Below the pieces are notes generated by a model, which was not told where the DNA came from, searched no databases, and saw only the letters and a list, made by a program, of their open reading frames with translations. This document shows positions 1-5,912 of a stretch of 7,738 nt of DNA, in pieces. A program made the position numbers and the translations under genes. This stretch comes from an uncultured Oscillospiraceae bacterium (lineage in GTDB: Bacteria > Bacillota > Clostridia > Oscillospirales > Oscillospiraceae). Positions within the stretch are counted from its first letter, which is position 1, and each line of letters starts with the position of its first letter. Where the stretch lies: positions 1 to 7,738 of the forward strand of contig CAAEDD010000122.1 of the NCBI GenBank assembly GCA_900754515.1, written 5' to 3'.

Positions 1-413
1 CAGAAGGCCGCCTGTTTCTGCATGCCCTTGGACATCTTCCGCAGGGGCCGGTTCAGGCTCAGTTCAAAGGCCTCCCCCAACTTATTGAAGCGCTCCTGAT
101 CGAAACTTGGATACATGCTTTTATAAAACTTCATCAAGTCTTTTACAGTGGACTGGGTAAAGTAAGGCACTTCGTCGGGGATATAGGCTATCCTGGCCTT
201 TATCTTCGGGTTTTCATACACCGGCTCCCCGTCTATCAGCAGCTCCCCTGAATCCTGCCTGTATATGCCCACGGCATGGCGGATGAGGGTGGATTTGCCC
301 GCCCCGTTGGGGCCCACCAGACCGTATACCGCACCCCGGGGCACAGTGAGCTCCAGGCCGTCCAGAGCCTTAAAACCGTCAAAGCTTTTAACAAGACCTT
401 TTACCTCTATCAT
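1..413 (-). CDS. ABC transporter ATP-binding protein, BcrA/YtrB-like (C-terminal part outside window)
   Basis: This is the N-terminal 137 codons of an ATPase that drives an ABC exporter or antibiotic-resistance-type transporter at the inner face of the membrane. The Walker A motif GPNGAGKST is at residues 34-42. The Q-loop region (IAYIPDEVPYF, about 75-85) is followed by the FYxxMYPxFDxERF stretch (about 96-109) common in ATPases paired with YtrA-type regulators. The signature loop reads KMSKGMQKQ (126-134), a usual variant of LSGGQ in this branch. Walker B and the H-loop lie beyond the left edge, so about half of a typical 230-290 residue protein is missing; this is the window boundary, not a pseudogene. 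Its ATG overlaps the stop of the GntR gene (ATGA), implying translational coupling and co-repression. The permease is probably further downstream. The transported substrate cannot be told; cell-envelope stress or peptide antibiotics would fit the family. Confidence 0.93.
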   Translation of the reverse strand, partial: MIEVKGLVKSFDGFKALDGLELTVPRGAVYGLVGPNGAGKSTLIRHAVGIYRQDSGELLIDGEPVYENPKIKARIAYIPDEVPYFTQSTVKDLMKFYKSMYPSFDQERFNKLGEAFELSLNRPLRKMSKGMQKQAAF

Positions 414-775
414 GCTTTCTCCTCTCCTTCCATGAGAATTTGGATAAGCTGGCTCCGGCTCACGCCCAGCTGCTCCATCTCCCTCACCATCTGCCGGAAA
501 CGCTCCATCAGCTCCTGCCTGCGAGCTTTGGCCGCCTGATCCCCATCGCAGACAAAGCTGCCCTTCCCCGGCACCGAGACAATGTAGTCCTCCTGCTCCA
601 GCTCCCGGTAGGCCCGCTGTATGGTGTTGGGGTTTATAGCCAGGCTGGCAGCCAGCTCCCGTACTGAGGGCAGCTTGTAGCCCGGGGGCAGGGCCCCGGA
701 GAGTATAAGCTGGCAGAAGCCCTCTTTTACCTGTTGATATATGGGTCTTGCATCCCGGAAATTGATATGTATCAG
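410..775 (-). CDS. GntR-family transcriptional regulator, YtrA subfamily
   Basis: A short (121-residue) DNA-binding repressor with an N-terminal winged helix-turn-helix and only a small helical C-terminal tail, the YtrA layout, lacking the large effector domain of FadR or HutC types. Visible family marks are RPIYQQV (10-16), LPSVRELAASL (35-45), INPNTIQRAYRELE (47-60, recognition helix) and wing GKGSFV (70-75). Residues 80-121 are charged and helical, probably the dimer interface. I place the start at CTG 775-773, giving MIHINFRD, the usual N-terminus of this subfamily; it sits 6 nt after a strong GGAGGTG. The in-frame TTG at 790 and GTG at 784 fall in or on that ribosome binding site. It is the first gene of a two-gene operon with the ABC ATPase and probably represses it through the palindrome over its own promoter. 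The inducer is unknown. The identity is firm; the CTG start is likely but not certain. Confidence 0.93.
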   Translation of the reverse strand: MIHINFRDARPIYQQVKEGFCQLILSGALPPGYKLPSVRELAASLAINPNTIQRAYRELEQEDYIVSVPGKGSFVCDGDQAAKARRQELMERFRQMVREMEQLGVSRSQLIQILMEGEEKA

Positions 776-781
776 GGGAGA

Positions 782-788
782 CACCTCC
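782..788 (-). promoter_or_regulatory. Ribosome binding site of the GntR gene, deciding a CTG start
   Basis: On the minus strand the sequence reads GGAGGTG, followed by 6 nt and then CTG ATA CAT ATC. This is near-complete complementarity to the 16S rRNA 3' end at a good distance. It argues against translation beginning at TTG 790-788 or GTG 784-782, which overlap it. Confidence 0.7.
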
Positions 789-797
789 AATCCGTGT

Positions 798-826
798 TAA
801 CTGTACTACGTGTATTAATACAGTTA
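798..826 (-). promoter_or_regulatory. Probable operator of the GntR/YtrA regulator (nested palindromes)
   Basis: A perfect 8-bp inverted repeat, TAACTGTA (798-805) and TACAGTTA (819-826), is separated by 13 bp. Nested within it is the perfect 12-bp palindrome TGTATTAATACA (811-822). It lies just downstream of the -10 box, over the expected transcription start near 821, where a bound dimer would block initiation. YtrA-type regulators are known to bind AT-rich palindromes of this kind in their own promoters. Autorepression is inferred from position and symmetry. Confidence 0.65.
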
Positions 827-827
827 G

Positions 828-856
828 AGTATAACTTACTCCCCGTTTAAAGTCAA
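828..856 (-). promoter_or_regulatory. Sigma-A-type promoter of the GntR-ABC operon
   Basis: The minus strand carries -35 TTGACT (851-856) and -10 TATACT (828-833) with an ideal 17-nt spacer. The predicted start is near 821, giving a 5' leader of about 45 nt before the CTG start at 775. The start point lies within the palindromic operator, so this strong promoter is probably kept off by the encoded repressor. Confidence 0.8.
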
Positions 857-899
857 GAGGGCAATTCTCGATTTCCAAGCCCTCAGGTCTTTCTAGGGT

Positions 900-931
900 A
901 AAAGTCCCCGGCCCATCCTGGGCCGGGGACT
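900..931 (-). terminator. Intrinsic terminator after the lipoprotein gene
   Basis: A perfect 12-bp GC-rich inverted repeat (903-914 with 920-931) has a 5-nt loop and is followed on the minus strand by TTTT. It lies 16 bp beyond the lipoprotein stop codon and upstream of the GntR promoter, so it separates the two transcription units. The T-run is short, but the stem is very strong. Confidence 0.85.
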
Positions 932-947
932 GTGTTTTACATGCTGT

Positions 948-1424
948 TCACTTGTCCAGGCCGTAGAAGCTGACCTTCCAGCCGTCCACAGCTCTGGTCA
1001 TGTCCATCACCAGATAGGTGTAACTGTCCTCCCCACCCATTCTGAAACGGATACTGGCAGCCCAGGTATCCCCGGACTCGTCGGCAGGGGACACATATTG
1101 CAGGGTGATATCCGTGGGCGCCTCGCTTTCATAGGTATCCACACCCCACTGGTAGTCATCCGTAAGCCAGGGACGGATTTCCTCAGCCGTACCGTAAAAA
1201 TACACATCGGCGAATTCCAGGGCAAAGCTGCTGACTTCTTCCTCCTCCGGGGAAGCTGAAGGCTCAGGGCTGGGTTCCACAGTTGGTTCCGCCGTGGGTT
1301 CTGTGGTAGGGGTGGGTTCCGCCGTAGGTGTAGGCTGAGCGCTGTTCTCCGGCGGTAGAGAGCCGCAGGCGGAAAAGATAAAGAGCAGCATGAGGCTCAG
1401 TAAAGAAACAACAATCTTTTTCAT
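948..1424 (-). CDS. Small lipoprotein with Pro/Thr/Glu linker, possible NTF2-like domain
   Basis: I do not recognise a named family. The 158-residue protein starts with a lipoprotein signal peptide: KK at 2-3, a hydrophobic stretch 4-17, and the lipobox FSAC ending at Cys20, which would be lipidated at the outer face of the membrane. Phe at -3 is less usual than Leu but acceptable. Residues 26-62 form a low-complexity PT/EP-rich stalk ending in EEEE. The remainder (about 64-158) looks like a small alpha+beta domain; the opening FALEFADVYFYG helix and the closing DGWKVSFYGL strand resemble NTF2-like lipoprotein domains, an inference only. A strong ribosome binding site (AGGAGG, 5 nt before ATG) supports the start. 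It has its own promoter and terminator and lies directly downstream of the ECF sigma/anti-sigma pair, so it may also receive read-through from that operon. Ligand and role are unknown. Confidence 0.88.
   Translation of the reverse strand: MKKIVVSLLSLMLLFIFSACGSLPPENSAQPTPTAEPTPTTEPTAEPTVEPSPEPSASPEEEEVSSFALEFADVYFYGTAEEIRPWLTDDYQWGVDTYESEAPTDITLQYVSPADESGDTWAASIRFRMGGEDSYTYLVMDMTRAVDGWKVSFYGLDK
1270..1340. repeat. Degenerate 30-bp tandem repeat encoding the lipoprotein stalk
   Basis: The segment GGTTCCGCCGTGGGT at 1285-1299 recurs with one mismatch at 1315-1329, a period of 30 bp or ten codons. It encodes the repeated PTAEPT stretch of the lipoprotein linker. The unit is in frame, so gain or loss of copies would change stalk length without breaking the gene. 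Confidence 0.5.
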
Positions 1425-1470
1425 TTTGTCCTCCTGTTTGACCCGACAGGGACATGAACAGCCCCCGCCA

Positions 1471-1492
1471 GGCCGGGCTATGTCTCCCGGCC
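1471..1492 (-). other. GC-rich hairpin at the 5' end of the lipoprotein mRNA
   Basis: A perfect 7-bp stem, GGCCGGG (1471-1477) with CCCGGCC (1486-1492), has an 8-nt loop. It begins immediately after the -10 box, so the predicted transcript would start in or at its first arm. There is no following T-run, so it is not a terminator. It could protect the mRNA 5' end or be fortuitous. Confidence 0.4.
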
Positions 1493-1521
1493 AGTATAGT
1501 CCAGGGGCCGCCCAAGGTCAA
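1493..1521 (-). promoter_or_regulatory. Sigma-A-type promoter of the lipoprotein gene
   Basis: On the minus strand -35 TTGACC (1516-1521) and -10 TATACT (1493-1498) are separated by 17 nt. The predicted start is near 1486, about 60 nt before the ATG. The match is as good as that of the GntR promoter, so the lipoprotein can be made independently of the upstream sigma operon. No ECF-type -35 was seen here. Confidence 0.75.
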
Positions 1522-1561
1522 GGCAGGTGAAACTGAAGATTTCTTAAGAAGCTCACAGCCC

Positions 1562-2857
1562 TTACTTACCGATGTTTTTGTAGTTTATGAAGTCTGCGGC
1601 ATAGTTCACCGTCTCCTCGTCCAGGCTGAAGTCTGTCTCCTGAACGCCGGGGCTTCTGTAGCTGTTTATCTCCATGGTCATGGTGATGTATGACTTGTCC
1701 AGATAGGCATAGACTATGGCCTGGCTGCCGTTCTGGGATATGGTCAGCTCCGTGCCGTCGGCGGCGGTGTAGCTACGGGTGGTCATGGGCTCGTCCTCCC
1801 GGACTGTGAAGCCCCCCACCTCCCAGCCGTCCACCATTTCCCCGTAGGCGGTACTGCACAGATAGGTGTACAGCTTACGCCCGTCCTCCAGAGGGATGTT
1901 TGCAGCGGACTGGAAGGAGCCGCTCCGGAAGGTAGAGTAGTGGTCGAACTCCGGCACTTCGCGGTATATATCCCCGCTGCCCACGGCCTGGCCCAGGCTT
2001 CGGTTCAGGCTCTCGTCGCTGTCGTCCCCGGCGTATTTGGTAACCTGCCCGCTGCACAGGCTCAGGCCGTACTCCGCCGCCAGGGCCTCCAGCTTCTCCG
2101 CCTCCTCGGCGTCAGCCACGCCGTAAATGTGGTGGTAATCCCCGTAGCCCCCCAGCTTGGCCATACGCATCATCTCCTCATCGAAGGCGTCCTTCTCCGC
2201 CTGGTCCACGGTGACGGAGGTAGCCGGGTCGAGGACCTCTTTATAAGCCGGCACCATGTTCCCGAAGATGTCCGGCGCCAGATCGTCCGGGTCTTCTTCG
2301 TAGCGCCACAGAGTGTAGGTATAGGTTCCGTCACCGTTGTCCTCTACATCCATTCCGTCGTAATCTGAGCCGCCGTTATCCATTATGGTCATAATGTTTT
2401 TCAGATTGGGCAGCTTCTCCTGATAATAGGTGTCCAGCTTTTCCGCCTTATAGCTTCTCCACTCGCTGAAGGCCTCCTGTGCCTTGTCCACCCATTCCAT
2501 GGCCCAGTCAGGGCCCTCATAGGGTCGGGTCTGCCCAATGTCGTACACCGGCACCATGGTGGTCTCCAGGCTGCCGTCGGGCTGCTCCCGGGCCATGGGC
2601 TGCTCCCACTGCCCCCTTACCAGGCTCCCGAAGCCATAGAACTCCGAGGCCAGGGCAGTCACCGTCATCAAGGAAGCTATCACCGCCGCTATCAGCAGGG
2701 TGCGGCGCAGGCTCTTGCCGCCGCCTTTGCCCTTGCGACTCTTCCGTTCTTGGGGCAGGGTCTTTGCGCTCTCCATAGCCCTCTCCCATATCTCCTCCGC
2801 CGTCTCCCGGCTCAGTGCTATCTTGTTGTAGGAATCTCTCACCTGCATGTTAATCAT
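1562..2857 (-). CDS. Probable membrane-anchored anti-sigma factor / extracytoplasmic sensor
   Basis: A 431-residue protein inferred to hold the adjacent ECF sigma factor at the membrane and release it on an external signal. Residues 1-52 are cytosolic and charged, with a helical LSRETAEEIWERAM stretch (about 15-28) suited to sigma binding and a basic segment (RKSRKGKGGGKSLRR, 38-52) before a single membrane segment (about 53-70). Residues 75-431 lie outside. No HxxxCxxC motif is present, so it is not a zinc-binding ZAS-type anti-sigma. The only two cysteines, about 268 and 334, are both external and could form a disulfide. I do not recognise the external domain. The start is ATG 2857-2855, placed by GGAGGTGG just upstream; the in-frame GTG at 2866 lies in that site. 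It overlaps the sigma stop by 8 nt (ATGATTAA), a translationally coupled arrangement. The anti-sigma role rests on context and topology, not on a recognised domain. Confidence 0.85.
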   Translation of the reverse strand: MINMQVRDSYNKIALSRETAEEIWERAMESAKTLPQERKSRKGKGGGKSLRRTLLIAAVIASLMTVTALASEFYGFGSLVRGQWEQPMAREQPDGSLETTMVPVYDIGQTRPYEGPDWAMEWVDKAQEAFSEWRSYKAEKLDTYYQEKLPNLKNIMTIMDNGGSDYDGMDVEDNGDGTYTYTLWRYEEDPDDLAPDIFGNMVPAYKEVLDPATSVTVDQAEKDAFDEEMMRMAKLGGYGDYHHIYGVADAEEAEKLEALAAEYGLSLCSGQVTKYAGDDSDESLNRSLGQAVGSGDIYREVPEFDHYSTFRSGSFQSAANIPLEDGRKLYTYLCSTAYGEMVDGWEVGGFTVREDEPMTTRSYTAADGTELTISQNGSQAIVYAYLDKSYITMTMEINSYRSPGVQETDFSLDEETVNYAADFINYKNIGK

Positions 2858-3341
2858 CAAAGCCACCTCCCAGCATAGTCTTGAGAAGTAATCTGGCCCG
2901 GCCTATCCTGGAGCTCACCGTATTCTGCTTTTCCCCCAGCATCCGGGCTATCTCCCTGGCGGTGTAGCCCTCGTAATAAAAGAGATACACCACCGTCTTG
3001 TATTTCTCCGGCAGCCGGAGTATAGCCTCCATGGTCTCGTCGATCTCATGGGGCGGTGCGGCCAGGTACTGGTAATCCTCCAGAGCCCGGTCGCTTCGGT
3101 AGTGGCGGCGGAGCATATCCTTGCACACATTGGACACCGTCACGATTAGCCAGGCTTTCTCTTTCTCCCGGCTGCGGAAACGCTCCCCGGAGCGTATCAG
3201 CCGGGCAAAGGTCTCCTGTACTGCGTCCTCGGCGTCATAGCTGTTTTTCATATAGGTGAAGGCCACCCGGTACACCGTCTGGCAGTGCTCCTGATATATC
3301 TCCCGTGGGCCTCTGTTTTTGTCGTATGCTTGCTCAGCCAT
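2850..3341 (-). CDS. ECF-type RNA polymerase sigma factor
   Basis: A 163-residue alternative sigma factor with only regions 2 and 4, the extracytoplasmic-function layout. Region 2 spans about 16-80: the YRVAFTYMKNSYDAEDAVQE stretch (24-43) is the core-polymerase-binding part with its DAEDAVQETF hallmark, and WLIVTVSNVCKDMLRR (64-79) covers -10 recognition. Region 4 spans about 109-155: LPEKYKTVVYLFYYEGYTAREIA and the helix-turn-helix GEKQNTVSSRIGRAR that reads the -35 element. No extra C-terminal domain is present. AAGGAG lies 8 nt before the ATG. The gene overlaps the membrane-bound partner by 8 nt, the usual sigma then anti-sigma order. ECF sigma factors commonly drive their own operon; a tentative matching promoter is listed upstream. 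The regulon and signal are unknown. Confidence 0.95.
   Translation of the reverse strand: MAEQAYDKNRGPREIYQEHCQTVYRVAFTYMKNSYDAEDAVQETFARLIRSGERFRSREKEKAWLIVTVSNVCKDMLRRHYRSDRALEDYQYLAAPPHEIDETMEAILRLPEKYKTVVYLFYYEGYTAREIARMLGEKQNTVSSRIGRARLLLKTMLGGGFDD
2863..2870 (-). promoter_or_regulatory. Ribosome binding site of the anti-sigma gene, inside the sigma gene
   Basis: The minus strand reads GGAGGTGG, then CTTTG, then ATG at 2857-2855. The site lies within the last codons of the sigma factor (its GlyGlyGly), which explains that glycine run. A start at GTG 2866-2864 would overlap the site itself and is disfavoured. Confidence 0.75.
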
Positions 3342-3384
3342 CTTCCCGTCTCCTTTCCAGCTGCTTTATCTGCCGGCATATATA

Positions 3385-3413
3385 AGACGTTTCAGCCTTC
3401 CCTTTTCGTTCAA
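3385..3413 (-). promoter_or_regulatory. Candidate ECF-type promoter of the sigma/anti-sigma operon
   Basis: On the minus strand TTGAAC (3408-3413) is followed after 18 nt by CGTCT (3385-3389). This resembles ECF promoters, which pair an AAC-containing -35 with a CGT-type -10. The start would be near 3378, about 37 nt before the ATG. A competing TATATA (3379-3384) has no good -35 at 16-18 nt. The call is tentative. Confidence 0.3.
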
Positions 3414-3430
3414 GCCGGGAAAATTTACCG

Positions 3431-3462
3431 AAAAAAGGAGCCGCAACTTTGCGGCTCCTTTT
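3431..3462 (-). terminator. Intrinsic terminator of the thiI-cinA operon
   Basis: An inverted repeat of eight GC-rich pairs (GGAGCCGC 3437-3444 with GCGGCTCC 3451-3458), flanked by A/T pairs to 12 bp, has a 6-nt loop. On the minus strand it ends in TTTTTT, 11 bp beyond the cinA stop. This is a textbook terminator and isolates the sigma operon downstream. The plus strand ends in TTTT and may also terminate weakly. Confidence 0.92.
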
Positions 3463-3472
3463 AAAGACATAT

Positions 3473-4747
3473 TTACCTGCATTCCACACAGTCCGTAACA
3501 GGCAGGCCGCAGAGATGGCGGCGCAGCATATCAAAGGCGTAGTTGCCCGCCATACGGCGCACAAAACTGCGGGTGCGGTAATCCCCCATATGCAGCTCTT
3601 TCACATAGGTGCAGCCCTCTACGGCCATAGCCACGAACACCGTGCCCACCTCATGGACACCGTCCCCGTCGGGCCCGGCAAGGCCCGTGACGCCTATGCC
3701 CACATCGCTGCCCAGGATACGACGGCAGTTTTCCGCCATGGCTCTGGCCACCTCATGGCTCACGGCCCCCTTTTCCTCTATAAGGGCCGGATCTATGCCC
3801 AGCAGTGCGGCCTTTGCCTCATTGGTGTAGGTCACCATGCCGCCCTTGAAAAAGCGGCTTGCTCCGGGCAGATCGGTAAAGCGCTTGGCGATGTAGCCGC
3901 CGGTACAGCTCTCAGCCGCCGCAAAACTGATGGGCTTTTCCTCCATCAGCTTTATGAGCGCCTCCTCTATGCAGTCCACATCAATACCGTAAACCAGGTC
4001 CCCCAGCTTATCTTTGACCTCTTCCATCACCGGCTCTATCATGGCCTCCGCCTGTTCCACCGTCTCGGCCTTGGCGGTTATCTTCAGCAGGCAGTCGCAC
4101 TCCTTGGCATAGGGTGCCATGCTGGGGTTTGTCATGGCGTTCATCTCGTCGGCAAAGATGGAGTCAACAGTGCTCTCCCCCATGCCGAAGATGTTCACAG
4201 TGTGGGAGACGATATGCGCCCCGGAGAGCTTTTGCAGATAGGGCAGTCCGTAGGCCTTGAACATGGGCACGCATTCCTCCGGCGGGCCGGGCATCATGAT
4301 CACGGTCTTGCCCTCAGTCTCAAAGGCACAGCCTGGGGCGGTGCCCCAGAGATTGTGGAACACGGTGCAGCCCTCAGGCAGCATGCCCTGGCTGTAATTA
4401 TTTTCGGTGAGTATGCGGCCCCGGTCTATAAAGTCCCGCAGCCCCTCCATCTCCGCCTTATCGGCTACCAGGGGAAGGCCGAAGGCCTCTGCCAGTATCT
4501 GTTTTGTCAGATCGTCGCAGGTGGGGCCAAGTCCCCCGGTGGTGATGATTATGTCCGCCCGGTCCTTGGCTCTCTCCACACACTGGCGCAGGCGCTGGGG
4601 ATTGTCCCCCACCACAGTGTGGTAGAGCACGTTGATGCCGATTTTGGACAGCAGCTCGGAGATATCCCTGGCGTCGGTATTGGTCACGTGTCCAAGCAAA
4701 AGCTCGGTGCCCACGGAAATTATCTCGGTATTGTATGTTTTACTCAT
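3473..4747 (-). CDS. cinA: CinA-type protein: MoaB/MogA-like domain plus nicotinamide-nucleotide amidase domain
   Basis: A 424-residue cytosolic enzyme of full family length. The N-terminal half (about 6-175) is the MoaB/MogA-like COG1058 domain with EIISVGTELLLG (8-19), TTGGLGPTCDDLT (69-81) and MPGPPEE (152-158); in CinA homologues this part hydrolyses ADP-ribose or other dinucleotides. The C-terminal half (about 260-410) is the PncC-type amidase that deamidates NMN to nicotinate mononucleotide in pyridine-nucleotide salvage, with AESCTGG (278-284) and GVTGLAGPDGD (352-362). Despite the name, a role in competence is not implied. A tail with three cysteines (413, 420, 423, the last two as CVEC) is mildly unusual. 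It overlaps thiI by 8 nt (ATGAGTAA). The start is ambiguous: ATG 4747 is chosen, but a TTG at 4753, two codons upstream, is better spaced from AAAGGA. Strong terminator follows. Confidence 0.96.
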   Translation of the reverse strand: MSKTYNTEIISVGTELLLGHVTNTDARDISELLSKIGINVLYHTVVGDNPQRLRQCVERAKDRADIIITTGGLGPTCDDLTKQILAEAFGLPLVADKAEMEGLRDFIDRGRILTENNYSQGMLPEGCTVFHNLWGTAPGCAFETEGKTVIMMPGPPEECVPMFKAYGLPYLQKLSGAHIVSHTVNIFGMGESTVDSIFADEMNAMTNPSMAPYAKECDCLLKITAKAETVEQAEAMIEPVMEEVKDKLGDLVYGIDVDCIEEALIKLMEEKPISFAAAESCTGGYIAKRFTDLPGASRFFKGGMVTYTNEAKAALLGIDPALIEEKGAVSHEVARAMAENCRRILGSDVGIGVTGLAGPDGDGVHEVGTVFVAMAVEGCTYVKELHMGDYRTRSFVRRMAGNYAFDMLRRHLCGLPVTDCVECR

Positions 4748-5912
4748 GGTCAAGCTCTATCCTTTCTATACCCTGAAGGGCCTCCTCCACCAGGCTGTCC
4801 ACATCAAGAACGCTCTCTACGGCCTCCACATCCGATACCTTTGGCCGTGTGCGGGGGTGGCGTGGGGTAAACACGGTACAGCAATCCTCATAGGGGAGGA
4901 TGGAAGTATCAAAGGTGCCTATCTTCCGGGCCATGGTGACTATCTCCTCCTTGTCCATGCCGATAAGGGGCTGGAGCACCGGCAGGGTGGTAACAGCCTG
5001 GGTGGAGGCCATGGCCTCCATAGTCTGGCTGGCCACCTGGCCCAGGTTTTCCCCGGTGACTATGGCCTTTGCCCCGTTATATTCGGCGATACGCTGGGCA
5101 ATACGCATCATAAAGCGGCGCATGACAAGGGTGAAATATTCCTCAGGGCACTTGTCTCTTATCTCCTCCTGTATGTGGGTGAAAGGTACCACTTCCAGTG
5201 TCATCCTGCCGCAGTACTCCGTCAGCAGTTTGCCCAGCTCAACCACCTTGTCCTTGGCCTGCTGGGAGGTGTAGGGGAAGGAGAAGAAGTGGATGGGTAT
5301 GAGTCGCACGCCCCGCTTTGCTATCATATATGTGGACACGGGGCTGTCAATACCGCCTGAGAGCAAAGTGACCGCCACACCGTTGGAACCCACGGGCATG
5401 CCTCCGGCGCCCGGCACCGGGGAGGCGTGAACATAGGCGGCCAAGTCCCGCACCTCGATGTGTACGGTAAGCTCGGGATTGTGGACATCCACCAAGGTAT
5501 CCGGGTAGGCATCGGCCAGCTCGCCCCCCACATACTGGCTCAGCTCAATGCTGGTCATGGGGAAGGCCTTGTCGCTGCGCTTGGACTCCACCTTGAAGCT
5601 GTGTGCATTCTCCATATCTTCTTTCAGGTATTCAATAGCCAGCTTTGCTATGGCCTCCTTGTTCTTTTCGCACCCGGCGGCCCGGCTGAGATTGATTATG
5701 CCGAAGACCTTCTGCAGCGCCTCAAAGGCGGCATCCATGTCTGCCCCCTCAGCCCCCTCTACATATACCGTGGACTGCATGCAGTACACGTGGAAATCCC
5801 CTATTGGAGCCAGGCGGCGGCGCACATTGGCCAGCAGCTTCTGCTCAAAGCTCTTGCGGTTCAGGCCCTTGAGGACGATCTCCCCCAGCTTCAAAAGTAT
5901 AATGTCGTTCAT
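4740..5912 (-). CDS. thiI: tRNA 4-thiouridine synthase / thiamin-thiazole sulfurtransferase ThiI (no rhodanese domain)
   Basis: A 390-residue cytosolic enzyme that adenylates uridine 8 of tRNA so it can be thiolated to s4U; family members may also supply sulfur for the thiamin thiazole. The N-terminal ferredoxin-like and THUMP domains (about 1-165) bind tRNA. The PP-loop SGGIDSPV (185-192) binds ATP, and TGENLGQVASQT (286-297) is a typical ThiI motif. The YEDCCTVFTPRHP stretch (341-353) carries paired cysteines, one in the position of the conserved E. coli Cys344. The C-terminal rhodanese domain of the E. coli enzyme is absent and 390 residues is the normal length of the Bacillus/Clostridia form, so this is not truncation; such enzymes take sulfur directly from a partner cysteine desulfurase, not seen here. 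GGAG lies 7 nt before the ATG. It is the first gene of an operon with cinA. Confidence 0.97.
   Translation of the reverse strand: MNDIILLKLGEIVLKGLNRKSFEQKLLANVRRRLAPIGDFHVYCMQSTVYVEGAEGADMDAAFEALQKVFGIINLSRAAGCEKNKEAIAKLAIEYLKEDMENAHSFKVESKRSDKAFPMTSIELSQYVGGELADAYPDTLVDVHNPELTVHIEVRDLAAYVHASPVPGAGGMPVGSNGVAVTLLSGGIDSPVSTYMIAKRGVRLIPIHFFSFPYTSQQAKDKVVELGKLLTEYCGRMTLEVVPFTHIQEEIRDKCPEEYFTLVMRRFMMRIAQRIAEYNGAKAIVTGENLGQVASQTMEAMASTQAVTTLPVLQPLIGMDKEEIVTMARKIGTFDTSILPYEDCCTVFTPRHPRTRPKVSDVEAVESVLDVDSLVEEALQGIERIELDHE

Noticed and set aside
1523..1561. Terminator of the sigma/anti-sigma operon
   Set aside because: Only the AT palindrome TTCTTAAGAA is present, with no GC stem and no T-run.
2579..2607. 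GGGCTGCTCCC repeated twice
   Set aside because: It simply encodes two EQP triplets in the anti-sigma protein; too short to treat as a repeat element.
1940..2778. Plus-strand open frames opposite the anti-sigma gene
   Set aside because: No ribosome binding sites or domain features; the minus-strand gene overlaps the sigma gene in a normal operon arrangement.
2858..2866. GTG start for the anti-sigma gene, adding three residues
   Set aside because: The GTG is part of the GGAGGTGG ribosome binding site; ATG at 2857 is properly spaced.
3379..3384. TATATA as a sigma-A -10 for the sigma operon
   Set aside because: The hexamer at the right distance upstream is GAAAAG, a poor -35; TTGAAC is 23 nt away, too far.
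3449..4870. Long plus-strand open frame of 473 codons antisense to cinA
   Set aside because: It is the reverse of a well-recognised CinA gene, has no family features, runs through the thiI-cinA terminator and reflects GC-biased codon use.
4740..5912. ThiI as a truncated gene lacking the rhodanese domain
   Set aside because: Bacillus/Clostridia ThiI proteins normally end near 390-400 residues without it.
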